From assembly GCA_041392805.1 (NCBI GenBank), contig JAWKLJ010000001.1:1984001-2048000 (forward strand): a stretch of 64,000 nt of DNA, read 5' to 3'. A program made the translations under genes and the position numbers. Within the stretch, counting starts at the first letter, position 1; every line of letters begins with the position of its first letter. Source of the stretch: Saprospiraceae bacterium (lineage in GTDB: Bacteria > Bacteroidota > Bacteroidia > Chitinophagales > Saprospiraceae). Positions 9,124 to 17,865 of this stretch are shown piece after piece. Under the pieces are notes generated by a model that saw nothing but the letters and a program-made list of their open reading frames with translations, ran no database searches and was not told the origin of the DNA.

Positions 9124-10674
9124 ATGAGTAATATCCTAGAAAACATTGATAGCATAAAACTTCAATTTTTAACGATTGAGGATTATATAGAGCTGAAAGA
9201 GGTAATGATTGAAGCCTATAAAGCCATGCCTAATTCCTATTGGAAAAAGTCCCATATCCAAAAATTAATTAACATCTTTCCTCAAGGGCAAGTGACCATT
9301 ATGATAAATGGAGAACTTGCTGGCTGTGCTTTATCCATTATCATAAATGATGACCACTTTGATGAGCACCATACCTATAAAGAGATTACCGGTAATTATA
9401 CCTTCAATACCCATAGTGATAAAGGAGATATTCTATATGGCATCGATGTTTTCATCAAACCCGAATACCGAGGCTTGAGACTAGGGCGTAGATTGTATGA
9501 TTACCGAAAAGAACTTTGCGAAAACCTCAACCTCCGGGGCATCGCCTTTGGTGGGCGTATTCCCAATTACCATACCTATGCCGATAAGCTTTCGCCGAAA
9601 GAATACATTCAAAAGGTGCGATTAAAAGAAATTCACGACCCCGTTCTCAATTTCCAATTGTCGAATGACTTTCATGTCAAGAAAATTCTACAAGGTTATC
9701 TCGAAGGAGATGAGGCTTCCAAAGAATTTGCCGCTTTGCTAGCTTGGGACAATATTTATTACGAAAAACCCAAAAAAAAACCATCTACCACTAAAGTTGT
9801 GGTTCGATTGGGACTTGTGCAATGGCAAATGCGTAACTACAGAAAATTAGAGGATCTGCTGGAGCAATCCGAATATTTTGTAGATGCCATCTCCAATTAC
9901 CGCTGTGATTTCGCCCTCTTTCCAGAGTTTTTTAATGCGCCTTTGATGACGGAGTACAACCATCTATCAGAGCCAGATGCCATTAGAGAATTGGCCAAAT
10001 TTACCGAGCCCATTAAACAAAAATTTTCAGAGTTTTCCATCTCTTATAACATCAATATCATCACGGGGTCCATGCCTGCTATCAGCGACGATGGGACCCT
10101 CAAAAACATCGGCTTCCTGTGTCGCAGAGATGGCACCATTGAGCAGTATGAAAAAATTCATGTCACCCCTGATGAAGCCAAAGTGTGGGGAATGCAGGGC
10201 GGAAACAAATTAAAAGTCTTCAATACCGATTGTGGAAAAATTGGCATTCTGGTTTGTTACGATGTCGAGTTCCCTGAATTAGGAAGGATATTAGCCGATC
10301 AAGGGATGCAAATGCTCTTCGTCCCCTTCCTCACTGATACCCAAAATGGCTATTCCCGCGTCCGGAATTGCGCCCAGGCCAGGGCTATCGAAAACGAATG
10401 TTATGTCGCCATTGCAGGTAGTGTAGGGAATCTTCCTAAAGTCCACAATATGGATATTCAATTTGCCCAATCCATGGTCTTTACGCCTTGTGATTTTTCC
10501 TTTCCCACCAATGGGATCAAAGCTGAAGCAACACCTAACGCTGAAATGATCCTCGTTGTAGACGTTGACCTGGACTTGCTGAGGGAGCTGAATAAATTTG
10601 GTAGTGTGCGCAATCTCAGAGATCGTAGGAAGGATTTATACGATGTCTATTGGAAAGAAAATGGGAAAGCCTAA
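9124..10674 (+). CDS. GNAT acetyltransferase / carbon-nitrogen hydrolase fusion
   Basis: A 516-residue two-domain protein. Residues ~10-190 are a GNAT N-acetyltransferase with the acetyl-CoA loop RGLRLGRRLYD after a strand ILYGIDVFI. Residues ~225-510 are a nitrilase-superfamily amidohydrolase with the catalytic triad Glu268 (LFPEFFNAP), Lys344 (YEKIHVTPDE) and Cys378 (ILVCYDVEFPE). The full fusion is intact, with no sign of frameshift. This architecture is known in bacteria as a bifunctional GNAT/carbon-nitrogen hydrolase, but its physiological substrate is not settled; an acylated amine or amide handled in two steps is plausible. It has no partner gene; a NifU gene follows 200 bp downstream behind its own promoter. 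Confidence 0.93.
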   Translation: MSNILENIDSIKLQFLTIEDYIELKEVMIEAYKAMPNSYWKKSHIQKLINIFPQGQVTIMINGELAGCALSIIINDDHFDEHHTYKEITGNYTFNTHSDKGDILYGIDVFIKPEYRGLRLGRRLYDYRKELCENLNLRGIAFGGRIPNYHTYADKLSPKEYIQKVRLKEIHDPVLNFQLSNDFHVKKILQGYLEGDEASKEFAALLAWDNIYYEKPKKKPSTTKVVVRLGLVQWQMRNYRKLEDLLEQSEYFVDAISNYRCDFALFPEFFNAPLMTEYNHLSEPDAIRELAKFTEPIKQKFSEFSISYNINIITGSMPAISDDGTLKNIGFLCRRDGTIEQYEKIHVTPDEAKVWGMQGGNKLKVFNTDCGKIGILVCYDVEFPELGRILADQGMQMLFVPFLTDTQNGYSRVRNCAQARAIENECYVAIAGSVGNLPKVHNMDIQFAQSMVFTPCDFSFPTNGIKAEATPNAEMILVVDVDLDLLRELNKFGSVRNLRDRRKDLYDVYWKENGKA

Positions 10675-10716
10675 AAAATTACCTTCCTCTACAAAACCTA
10701 GCATGCGAAAAGTTGT

Positions 10717-10724
10717 TACTTTTG
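10717..10724 (+). promoter_or_regulatory. Candidate -7 element of the NifU-like gene
   Basis: TACTTTTG is an exact TAnnTTTG match 149 bp before the ATG at 10874. If used, it makes the long hairpin at 10751-10860 part of the 5' untranslated leader. No good -33 box is visible. Confidence 0.4.
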
Positions 10725-10750
10725 TAGAATAAGTCTAAATAAAAGAAAAC

Positions 10751-10860
10751 CTTCTTTGAAAAATCTCGTGGGCAATCCTAAAGAGAAAGCAAAAACGACC
10801 AAAGGAAGTGTTGCTTTCTTTTTAGGATTGCCTTTAGATCACGAGATTTGTCAAAGAACC
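10751..10860. repeat. Long imperfect inverted repeat in the NifU leader
   Basis: Left arm 10751-10792 and right arm 10811-10860 pair over some 40 bases around an 18-base loop. The inner part (gcaatcctaaagagaaagca against tgctttctttttaggattgc) has one mismatch. An outer part pairs aaatctcgtg with cacgagattt after an 8-base bulge, and then ctttga with the tcaaag beyond. It may be a small MITE-like insertion or a leader structure. It is too long, and lacks the U-tract, for an ordinary terminator. Confidence 0.75.
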
Positions 10861-10873
10861 AAAGAAAATAAGT

Positions 10874-11488
10874 ATGGAAAATACGATAACAAAGAGTCCT
10901 GTAATGTTGTACACAGAGCAAACGCCCAACCCTGAGTCACTCAAGTTTGTCACCAACCGCATGTTATACAAAGGAACTGCCGACTTTCGGGAAGAAACAC
11001 TAGCACGGGAATGGTCTCCGCTTGGGAGCGCACTGTTTGACAAACCATTCGTCAAGGGCGTTTACATTTGTAATAACTTTGTTACCGTCAGCAAAGAATT
11101 CAACTACGAGTGGACCGATATCATGCTCCCGCTGAAAGAATTCCTTAAGGAATATATCCAGGAGGGTGGCGAAATCGTCAGTGAAGGTTTCGAAGCGGCC
11201 ATGGCAGAAATTGAGGCCGAGCAAGGAGCTAGCTATCAATACTCCGAAGATGAGGCCGAAATTGTCGTAAAAATAAAAGAACTCATCGAAACCTATGTAA
11301 AACCCGCTGTAGAAATGGACGGTGGCAATATTGAATTCAAATCGTTTAACGAAGGCATCGTTACGGTTGTGCTCCAAGGCTCTTGTAGCGGCTGTCCCTC
11401 CTCTACGGTTACCCTCAAAGCGGGCATCGAAGGTATGCTCAAACGCATGATTCCGGAAGTGAAAGAGGTAGTTTCGGAAATGGGCTAA
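10874..11488 (+). CDS. NifU/Nfu-type iron-sulfur scaffold protein
   Basis: A 204-residue two-domain Nfu protein that carries and delivers Fe-S clusters in the cytoplasm. Residues ~12-95 form the Nfu N-terminal domain (LYTEQTPNPESLKFVTNR is its usual opening). Residues ~125-204 form the NifU C-terminal domain with the cluster-binding CxxC in GSCSGCPSSTVTLKAGIE. This order matches eukaryotic-type Nfu1 and bacteroidotal homologues. The annotated start adds about ten residues before the conserved opening; a Met at residue 11 is an alternative. No suf or isc genes are adjacent. A long inverted repeat lies just upstream of the start, and a short perfect hairpin follows the gene. Confidence 0.93.
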   Translation: MENTITKSPVMLYTEQTPNPESLKFVTNRMLYKGTADFREETLAREWSPLGSALFDKPFVKGVYICNNFVTVSKEFNYEWTDIMLPLKEFLKEYIQEGGEIVSEGFEAAMAEIEAEQGASYQYSEDEAEIVVKIKELIETYVKPAVEMDGGNIEFKSFNEGIVTVVLQGSCSGCPSSTVTLKAGIEGMLKRMIPEVKEVVSEMG

Positions 11489-11534
11489 AGGTTGAAGAAT
11501 TCTCACCAGAATATGCTATTAGCCACGCTGATAT

Positions 11535-11566
11535 CTCTGTGTAACCTACGCTTTAGTTACACAGAG
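11535..11566 (+). terminator. Hairpin after the NifU-like gene
   Basis: ctctgtgtaac (11535-11545) and gttacacagag (11556-11566) form a perfect 11-bp stem with a 10-base loop between two convergent genes. A T-rich stretch (atcttttcctttcc) follows, so it may terminate the NifU transcript. Confidence 0.55.
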
Positions 11567-11686
11567 ACTATCTTTTCCTTTCCACTCATTAGCCCCTCTC
11601 AGCTTGTCCCAAATAACCCAATCATCAATCCCTGCGCCATGGGTCCAACTATCTAATAATTGTCAAGTTAAGCACCAAACATGCTC

Positions 11687-12556
11687 CTAATGGTTTGGTT
11701 CAATATGTATTAGTATATGTCCTAAATCAGGGATTTCGTGATGCAAAAAGTCTTTTAAATCATGTGCTAAATCGTGCCCTTCTTTAACTGAAATATCGCC
11801 ATTAACGATGGCATGCAAATCAACATGATAGCTCATTCCTGCTTTTCGTATAAAACACTTTTCTGTTCCTAATATTCCTTCCACTTTCAGTGATTCTTCT
11901 CTGATTTTGAGGATTAAATCATCATAGAGATGTTCATCCATTATTTCGCCGAGCGCAGGTCTGAATACTAAATAGCTGTTGTACAAAATAAAAAACGAAG
12001 CGAATAAAGCGGCCCAATCATCTGCTGTTTCGTATCCCTGCCCTAAAATGAGAGCAATCGAAATGCCTATAAAGGCCATTACTGAAGTAATTGCATCACT
12101 TCTATGATGCCAGGCATCTGCTTTTAGTGATGAACTATGTGTTTCCTTACTTTTCTTAATCACGATACGAAATGATACCTCTTTCCATAAAATAATCACC
12201 CCCAGCACAATTAAGGTCCATGGTTTGGGCATTTTATGCGGTGTTTGAATGTTTTGAATACTTTCGTAGGCAATTACCGTAGCAGAAGTGACAAGAAAAG
12301 CGACGACCATAAACGTAATTAAAGGTTCAATTTTTCCATGTCCGTAGGGATGGTTTTTATCTGCTGGTCTGTTGGCGTACTTAAGTCCGAAAAGCACCAA
12401 AAGAGAAGAAAAAATATCCGCTGTCGATTCTATAGCATCCGCAATTAAGGCATACGAGTTTCCCAAAAAACCTGCAAATCCTTTTATCAAAGCCAAACTG
12501 GTATTTCCAATAATACTGAAATAGGTCGTTCGAATTGCCGTTTGCTCCTTATTCAA
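11687..12556 (-). CDS. Cation diffusion facilitator (CDF) metal transporter
   Basis: A 289-residue inner-membrane CDF exporter (Zn2+, Fe2+, Mn2+ or Co2+ out by proton antiport). Transmembrane helix 2 carries the metal site in ALIADAIESTADIFSS, and helix 5 carries WHHRSDAITSV; both have the D/H pattern of the transport site. A HPYGHGKIEPL loop and a cytoplasmic C-terminal domain (residues ~205-289) with DLHAIVNGDISVKEGHDLAHDL complete the family plan. No ATG lies near the conserved N-terminus, so the start is a TTG (complement of 12554-12556), giving the usual NKEQTAIRTTYFS opening. The metal cannot be told from sequence, and no metal regulator is adjacent. Confidence 0.92.
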   Translation of the reverse strand: MNKEQTAIRTTYFSIIGNTSLALIKGFAGFLGNSYALIADAIESTADIFSSLLVLFGLKYANRPADKNHPYGHGKIEPLITFMVVAFLVTSATVIAYESIQNIQTPHKMPKPWTLIVLGVIILWKEVSFRIVIKKSKETHSSSLKADAWHHRSDAITSVMAFIGISIALILGQGYETADDWAALFASFFILYNSYLVFRPALGEIMDEHLYDDLILKIREESLKVEGILGTEKCFIRKAGMSYHVDLHAIVNGDISVKEGHDLAHDLKDFLHHEIPDLGHILIHIEPNH

Positions 12557-12771
12557 TTTGACTAATTAATTTTAGTGCTGTAAATTTTGAAATAACAAGA
12601 TAGGAAGGCAAATAGACCTGACATAGTAATCAGGCAGTAAAAGTTGGTTTATTATATGATGCTGAGCATTAAAAATAAATTTTGTATATTTATTAGGAAT
12701 CGGGATGAATAGTAGACTTTATTCGAAATAATTTTTTTTCGTCCGTTTCCGTTCCCAACAATACACACATT

Positions 12772-15700
12772 ATGAAAAAGCTCATACTCGGACTACTTTT
12801 TTTGTTTCCATGCATCCTGATGGCCCAAAAACCAGCATTGATGGTTCCCAAGGGCCATTCGCTTTCCATAACCGCCGTCGAATTCTCTCCCGATGGACGG
12901 TTCATCCTTACCGGCGGCTACGAGGGCACCGTCAAACTCTGGACGAAGGAGGGGCGCCTCCTCCACACCATTGCAAAACACAAACAAGGTATTGGGGTTG
13001 CCCGCTTTTCGCCAGATGGTCAGTATATCTTCACTGCAAGTAGCGAACAGGAAGCCTATTTGTGGACACTCGACGGACGACTCGTCTCTACTTTTAAAGA
13101 CGACAACTATGGCTTCCATGCCGCCGCTTTTGCGCCTGATGGACAACGTATTTTAACGACAAACCTCGGATTGGAAGCAAAAATCTGGAACTTACAAGGT
13201 CGTATAGTACAAACCTTCAACAGTGACCATTCAAGTTATGCTAATGCAGTCGCCTTTTCTCCGAACGGGAAGCATATACTTACCGCCAGTCAGGATCAAA
13301 CCTTCAAAATTTGGGATCAAAAAGGCAAGTTAATTAAGACGATAGCAGCCCACGATGATTATATTACGGCTATCGCCTATTCCCCAAAAGGAGAATACAT
13401 CCTTACCAGCAGTGCGGATAAAACGATTAAACTTTGGAGTGAACAGGGCGAATTAATCCGCACCCTCAGTGGCCATACCGAAGAGGTCACTAACGCTGTT
13501 TTTTCACCGAAGGGTGACCAAATACTTAGCAGTAGCAACGACAAAATGGCCAGACTTTGGGATATCAAAGGGCAAGTTTTACAAACTTTCACTACAAGTG
13601 ATCCGACTAATTGCGTCGCCTTTTCACCGGATGGTCAGCGTATCCTGACGGGGGGCCTTTATAGTAATACCCGGCTTTGGAAAATAGATGGCACCTTATT
13701 GGCCGCTTTAAAAGGCCAGCTCAACCTCGTCCAATCTGTTCGCTTTTCACCCGATGGCCAGCGCGCGCTTATTGGCACCATTGAAGAAGTGAAATTATGG
13801 GACCTAAAGAACCAATTGGTCCAGGATATCAAAACATCGATCGAATTACCAGCTTCGATGACTTTTTCGCCCGACGGGCAACAGCTTCTAATAGGTGCTG
13901 ATTTGGATGATGGGAAAATAATCTTCACTGATCTGCAAGGCAACCTGTTAAAATCCATTAAGGCCCATGATTATTCCATTGTCTCCCTGGCCTTTGCCCC
14001 TGGTGGTCAACATTTCCTAAGCGGGAGTTGGGACAACACCGCCAAACTTTGGGATCAAAACGGACAGCTCATCGCAACCTTAACGGATGAAGATGGCTTC
14101 GCTACTGTCGCGATCTCCCCTGACGGAAAAACTTTACTCACTGGTAATAGTGCTGGGTATGCCAAGCTATGGGATACAAAGGGCAATTTGCAAGAAGCCA
14201 ACCAAAATGGGATTATGCAGATACGTGCTGTCGCATTCGCACCCGATGGCCAGTCCTTCCTCCTTGGCGGTGTGGAAGACCAGGGCTCTCTCGTCCTCTC
14301 CGACTTAAACGGCTATAACATCGAAGTCTTTAGTGGGCATACCGATGACGTGAATGCCGTTGCTTTTTCACCCGATGGACAACTCATCCTAAGTGCCAGC
14401 TCAGACCTCACGGCCAAATTGTGGGACCGCGACGGCCGTTTATTGAAAACACTTGAAGGGCATACCGACAGGCTCACCTCCGCCGCCTTTTCACCGGATG
14501 GGCGATACATCCTAACGGGCAGTCATGATAATACGGTCAAATTATGGTCAACCGAAACGGGCATTGAATTAGCAACCCTTATTCTTATTGGAGAGGATGA
14601 CTGGATCGTAACAACTCCCTCCAGCCTCTTTGATGCTTCTCAAAACGCAATGAAGTTATTGTACTATGTCGTCGCCTACGAAGGTGATTTAGAAGTCATT
14701 GAATTGGACCAATTAAAAGGTCGTTATTATGAACCAGGGCTCTTAGCTAAATTACTGGACTTTTCTGACGAGCGTATCCGACCGGTAGAAGAATTTGAAA
14801 CCGTCGCATTGTATCCCAAAATAGCAGCAGAAATAAAAGGCAGCCGCTTGTTTATCCGTTTGCAGGCGCGCAATGGTGGCATTGGCGGTGTGAGTGTTTT
14901 CATTAATGGCAAAGAAGTCGTAGATGCAGCCGAAGATGGTTCGAAAAATAATATTCCTACCAGTGGCGAAATACAATATGACCTGAGCGCTTTCCAAAAT
15001 TTACTGTACCAACATCCCGATAGCAGCAATACCATTAGCATCCGCGCTTACAATAACGACGGGTGGCTCAAAAGCCAGTCCATCGAACTCCCCTATAAAG
15101 CCCCACAAGTCAATGCCAAAGGCCGCAGTAGTAACCAGTCAAAAGACGATGCCCTAAACCTCCTGGATCCCAAAATGTATGTCATCAGCATCGGTACCTC
15201 CAATTATACGGGTACCAAGTTGGATTTGCAGTATGCCGACCAAGATGCCACGGTGATGGCACGAGTGATGCAAACCGTTGGTAATACCTTATTTACAGAT
15301 GCAGCAGGTCTGGAAGTTTACTGCTTTTCCACCGCTTCTGCTGATTCTACAGGCCTCGAGGATACCCCCGTCCAATGGCAATTTTCAAATAAAAAGAATA
15401 TTGAAAAAACCTTTCAAGACCTCAAAACGAAAGCCAAAGCTGAAGACATCCTGGTCGTGTACCTTTCCGGCCACGGCGTTACCTATGGCAATGCCGATCA
15501 GGTGCAATTCCATTACCTGACCCAGGGCATTGCTGATGATGACCTCAATGATACGGGCATCCGGAAAGCTTACACCATTTCCAGTGATGAACTCACCAAA
15601 TGGATCAACGATATTCCCGCCTTAAAACAGGTTTTAATCATCGACGCCTGTAATTCAGGGAAGATCGTAGAGCGACTCACCGGCGGCACCAAAGCCCTCA

Positions 15701-16386
15701 ATTCCAGCCAAATCCGTGCCTTGGACCGGATGAAGGACCGCACGGGCATGTTTATCCTCTCAGGAAGCGCCTCGGATAAGGTCAGCTACGAAGCCAGCGA
15801 GTACGGGCAAGGACTACTGACTTATGCCATCATTCAAGGGATGCTCGGGGTTGCCGCCCGCAAAACAGCAGAGGGTGAATACGTCGATGTGATGAAGTTA
15901 TTTCAATACGCACGCGACGAAGTGCCACGCCTGGCGGCCAGCATCAACGGTATCCAGACACCCATGCTGGGTTTCCCCACCAACGGCGCCAGTTTTGACC
16001 TTGGATTGCTAAATGAAAGCGTCAAGGCCAGCATTCCGCTGTCGTCAAAGAAGCCCGTATTCATCCGTAGCATTTTCCTGAATGAGGACACCTTTGACGA
16101 CGACCTGGACCTGGTTGGGCACCTGCAAACAGCCTTGCAAAAGGAATCTGAAAAAGGTAAAAATGCCGATTTGATTTACATTGATGTCAATACCTACCCA
16201 CAAGCCTACGCCGTGCGCGGCTTTTACAAAAAGGACAATAAAAACAAAATAGACCTACGCGTCAAACTCTTACAAGGCACCGAACGGATTGAGCTACAGG
16301 TGCCAGCCACAGATGACCCGGAACGCTTAATGAAAACCTTGATTCGAAGTATTAAAAAGGAACTAAAAAGTAGAGAAAAGAAATAG
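12772..16386 (+). CDS. Secreted WD40-repeat protein with C-terminal caspase (C14) domain
   Basis: A 1204-residue protein with a signal peptide (MKKLILGLLFLFPCILMAQ). Fourteen WD40-like units of about 40 residues follow (residues ~25-610), each with an F/Y-SPDG...ILT...LW core; this number would make two seven-bladed propellers. After a linker that includes EDDWIVTTPSSLFDAS, a caspase-like peptidase domain spans ~800-1075. Its catalytic dyad is visible as His901 in YLSGHG and Cys960 in IIDACNSGK. About 125 residues of unknown type end the protein, with no T9SS tail. Cytoplasmic WD40-caspase proteins are known in bacteria; the signal peptide places this one in the periplasm or outside. Targets are unknown; signalling or regulated proteolysis is the likely role. 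Confidence 0.93.
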   Translation: MKKLILGLLFLFPCILMAQKPALMVPKGHSLSITAVEFSPDGRFILTGGYEGTVKLWTKEGRLLHTIAKHKQGIGVARFSPDGQYIFTASSEQEAYLWTLDGRLVSTFKDDNYGFHAAAFAPDGQRILTTNLGLEAKIWNLQGRIVQTFNSDHSSYANAVAFSPNGKHILTASQDQTFKIWDQKGKLIKTIAAHDDYITAIAYSPKGEYILTSSADKTIKLWSEQGELIRTLSGHTEEVTNAVFSPKGDQILSSSNDKMARLWDIKGQVLQTFTTSDPTNCVAFSPDGQRILTGGLYSNTRLWKIDGTLLAALKGQLNLVQSVRFSPDGQRALIGTIEEVKLWDLKNQLVQDIKTSIELPASMTFSPDGQQLLIGADLDDGKIIFTDLQGNLLKSIKAHDYSIVSLAFAPGGQHFLSGSWDNTAKLWDQNGQLIATLTDEDGFATVAISPDGKTLLTGNSAGYAKLWDTKGNLQEANQNGIMQIRAVAFAPDGQSFLLGGVEDQGSLVLSDLNGYNIEVFSGHTDDVNAVAFSPDGQLILSASSDLTAKLWDRDGRLLKTLEGHTDRLTSAAFSPDGRYILTGSHDNTVKLWSTETGIELATLILIGEDDWIVTTPSSLFDASQNAMKLLYYVVAYEGDLEVIELDQLKGRYYEPGLLAKLLDFSDERIRPVEEFETVALYPKIAAEIKGSRLFIRLQARNGGIGGVSVFINGKEVVDAAEDGSKNNIPTSGEIQYDLSAFQNLLYQHPDSSNTISIRAYNNDGWLKSQSIELPYKAPQVNAKGRSSNQSKDDALNLLDPKMYVISIGTSNYTGTKLDLQYADQDATVMARVMQTVGNTLFTDAAGLEVYCFSTASADSTGLEDTPVQWQFSNKKNIEKTFQDLKTKAKAEDILVVYLSGHGVTYGNADQVQFHYLTQGIADDDLNDTGIRKAYTISSDELTKWINDIPALKQVLIIDACNSGKIVERLTGGTKALNSSQIRALDRMKDRTGMFILSGSASDKVSYEASEYGQGLLTYAIIQGMLGVAARKTAEGEYVDVMKLFQYARDEVPRLAASINGIQTPMLGFPTNGASFDLGLLNESVKASIPLSSKKPVFIRSIFLNEDTFDDDLDLVGHLQTALQKESEKGKNADLIYIDVNTYPQAYAVRGFYKKDNKNKIDLRVKLLQGTERIELQVPATDDPERLMKTLIRSIKKELKSREKK

Positions 16387-16492
16387 GCGACTGTTTGGAG
16401 GGAAAGTTTTATGGTTGTTTAATAAATGAATACCTTGACATCTTCGGCTAAGGGCGGGATCACACCCACACACTAACACGCTTAACTCCCTT

Positions 16493-17575
16493 TCACCAAT
16501 CCCCCTCTTCCCCAAGATCATAAGCAATCTCCAAGCTCTTGAGGTAATCCTCAATCGGTTCCAGCCCCACTGCTTTCCTACGTCGATCCAGGTTTTTCCG
16601 GTCTCGCACTTTATACAGGTGCCAAACCTTGGTTTCCCGGTCCTGAAAAAGTTGTGAGCCGTATAATTGCTGTTTCCCAAAATCGCGCATCATACCATCT
16701 TCCAGGATGGCCTGGTGGTGCTTTTTCAAGTCGCCCTTTTCCACAAATTGTTTAATGATAGGATAGTACTGTACCCTCATAAAGGAAGCGCCATGTTGAA
16801 TGGTATAAAAAAGACCTTCCATGCCCTCCTCCCCCACTTCTCGCTTGGTAGGGAGGCTACATTTTTCCAATAGGCCTATTACCAAACCCTTATTTTCCAC
16901 CAATAATTGTTGGATGACATCATAGTCATTAGCTTCAACCGAATCAATGGGAGGAGGAGCCCAGACCACTTGGGTAGCCGCTTGGTTTTGCATTAATTTT
17001 TCAAAGGTCGCACTATCGATGGTTGATAAGGGTCCAGTTCCCATTTCATCTGGAAGAAATAGCGGTGGTGGAGGTGGGGCGCCCCGAAACTGTACCCGAG
17101 AATAACCTTGTGCAAATGCTTCTAACCCAACCGAATCTTTTATCGCCTGAATCTCTTTTTCTCGTTTGTAAACCATTCGCAAGATGCGGCGCTTTGCTTT
17201 GCAATCCACAGCAATAGGTGCTACACTTTGCCAGGAAGGCATTCCAGATATGGCCACTCGCTTTTGAATATCAAGTATATCATCCTCATAGGTGGGGGTC
17301 CGGACAACTAGCTCCAGAACTTCATTTTCTTCATTGGCATAATAATCATAGGTCAACTGCCCTTTATCCAGTTTTTCCCGATATTCATCCGAAAGCGGAT
17401 TCCCCAAACTGTCTTTAAATACTGCATAAGGTGAGAAGGTAAGCTTCTGCTGAGCGCGAGCTATGATCTCTTCCCGGCTTAATTTCCTCAAATTTAGTGG
17501 CTGATAAGCCGGTGGATTCGATTGGCATGCGATAACGAACATTAAAAGTAAAAAGCTAAGGTGTCTTCCTCTCAT
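16493..17575 (-). CDS. DUF6624-type lipoprotein
   Basis: A 360-residue protein with a lipoprotein signal (SFLLLMFVIACQS, lipid-accepting Cys at residue 17). Residues ~215-350 match the DUF6624 pattern: TIQHGASFMRVQYYPIIKQF, then AILEDGMMRDFGKQQLYGSQ, and a closing NLDRRRKAVGLEPIEDYLKS. The region before it (residues ~40-205) is not recognised and contains a proline-rich patch GAPPPPPLFLPDE. The function of the family is unknown. It lies convergent to the WD40-caspase gene, 106 bp from its stop, with no evident operon partner. A hairpin-rich intergenic region lies upstream. Confidence 0.75.
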   Translation of the reverse strand: MRGRHLSFLLLMFVIACQSNPPAYQPLNLRKLSREEIIARAQQKLTFSPYAVFKDSLGNPLSDEYREKLDKGQLTYDYYANEENEVLELVVRTPTYEDDILDIQKRVAISGMPSWQSVAPIAVDCKAKRRILRMVYKREKEIQAIKDSVGLEAFAQGYSRVQFRGAPPPPPLFLPDEMGTGPLSTIDSATFEKLMQNQAATQVVWAPPPIDSVEANDYDVIQQLLVENKGLVIGLLEKCSLPTKREVGEEGMEGLFYTIQHGASFMRVQYYPIIKQFVEKGDLKKHHQAILEDGMMRDFGKQQLYGSQLFQDRETKVWHLYKVRDRKNLDRRRKAVGLEPIEDYLKSLEIAYDLGEEGDW

Positions 17576-17683
17576 TGCGCGCAGTTTATTATTGCTTGTT
17601 TACCGTTTTCTGCTTTCTCGCTTCAGCGGAAAACGATAGACGACTTCAGCGAAAAGATAAGCATTCCACCAAAATAAAATGGA

Positions 17684-17728
17684 AAAGCCGTGGGGATTAA
17701 CAATTCATTTGAAAATCCACACGGCTTT
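17684..17728. terminator. Hairpin between two minus-strand genes
   Basis: aaagccgtgggga (17684-17696) pairs with tccacacggcttt (17716-17728), with one mismatch and a 19-base loop. On the minus strand it follows the sugar isomerase gene (stop at 17866) and ends in a short T run, so it may terminate that transcript. The rest of 17576-17865 holds nothing I recognise. Confidence 0.45.
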
Positions 17729-17865
17729 GATGCCTCGGCTCTAAGGGCTCAGATAAGCCTCCTAGACCCGATGAATCGGATTGCTACAGGATCGTGGGGT
17801 CAGGTTTCACCTCGACTTCGGACTTCCCAACTTACAACCTTCTCCTCGCCATACCCTAGCCAACT

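Noticed and set aside
10751..10860. Rho-independent terminator for the GNAT-nitrilase gene
   Set aside because: Stem far longer than usual, an internal bulge, no U-tract directly after the stem on the plus strand, and a promoter-like element upstream of it.
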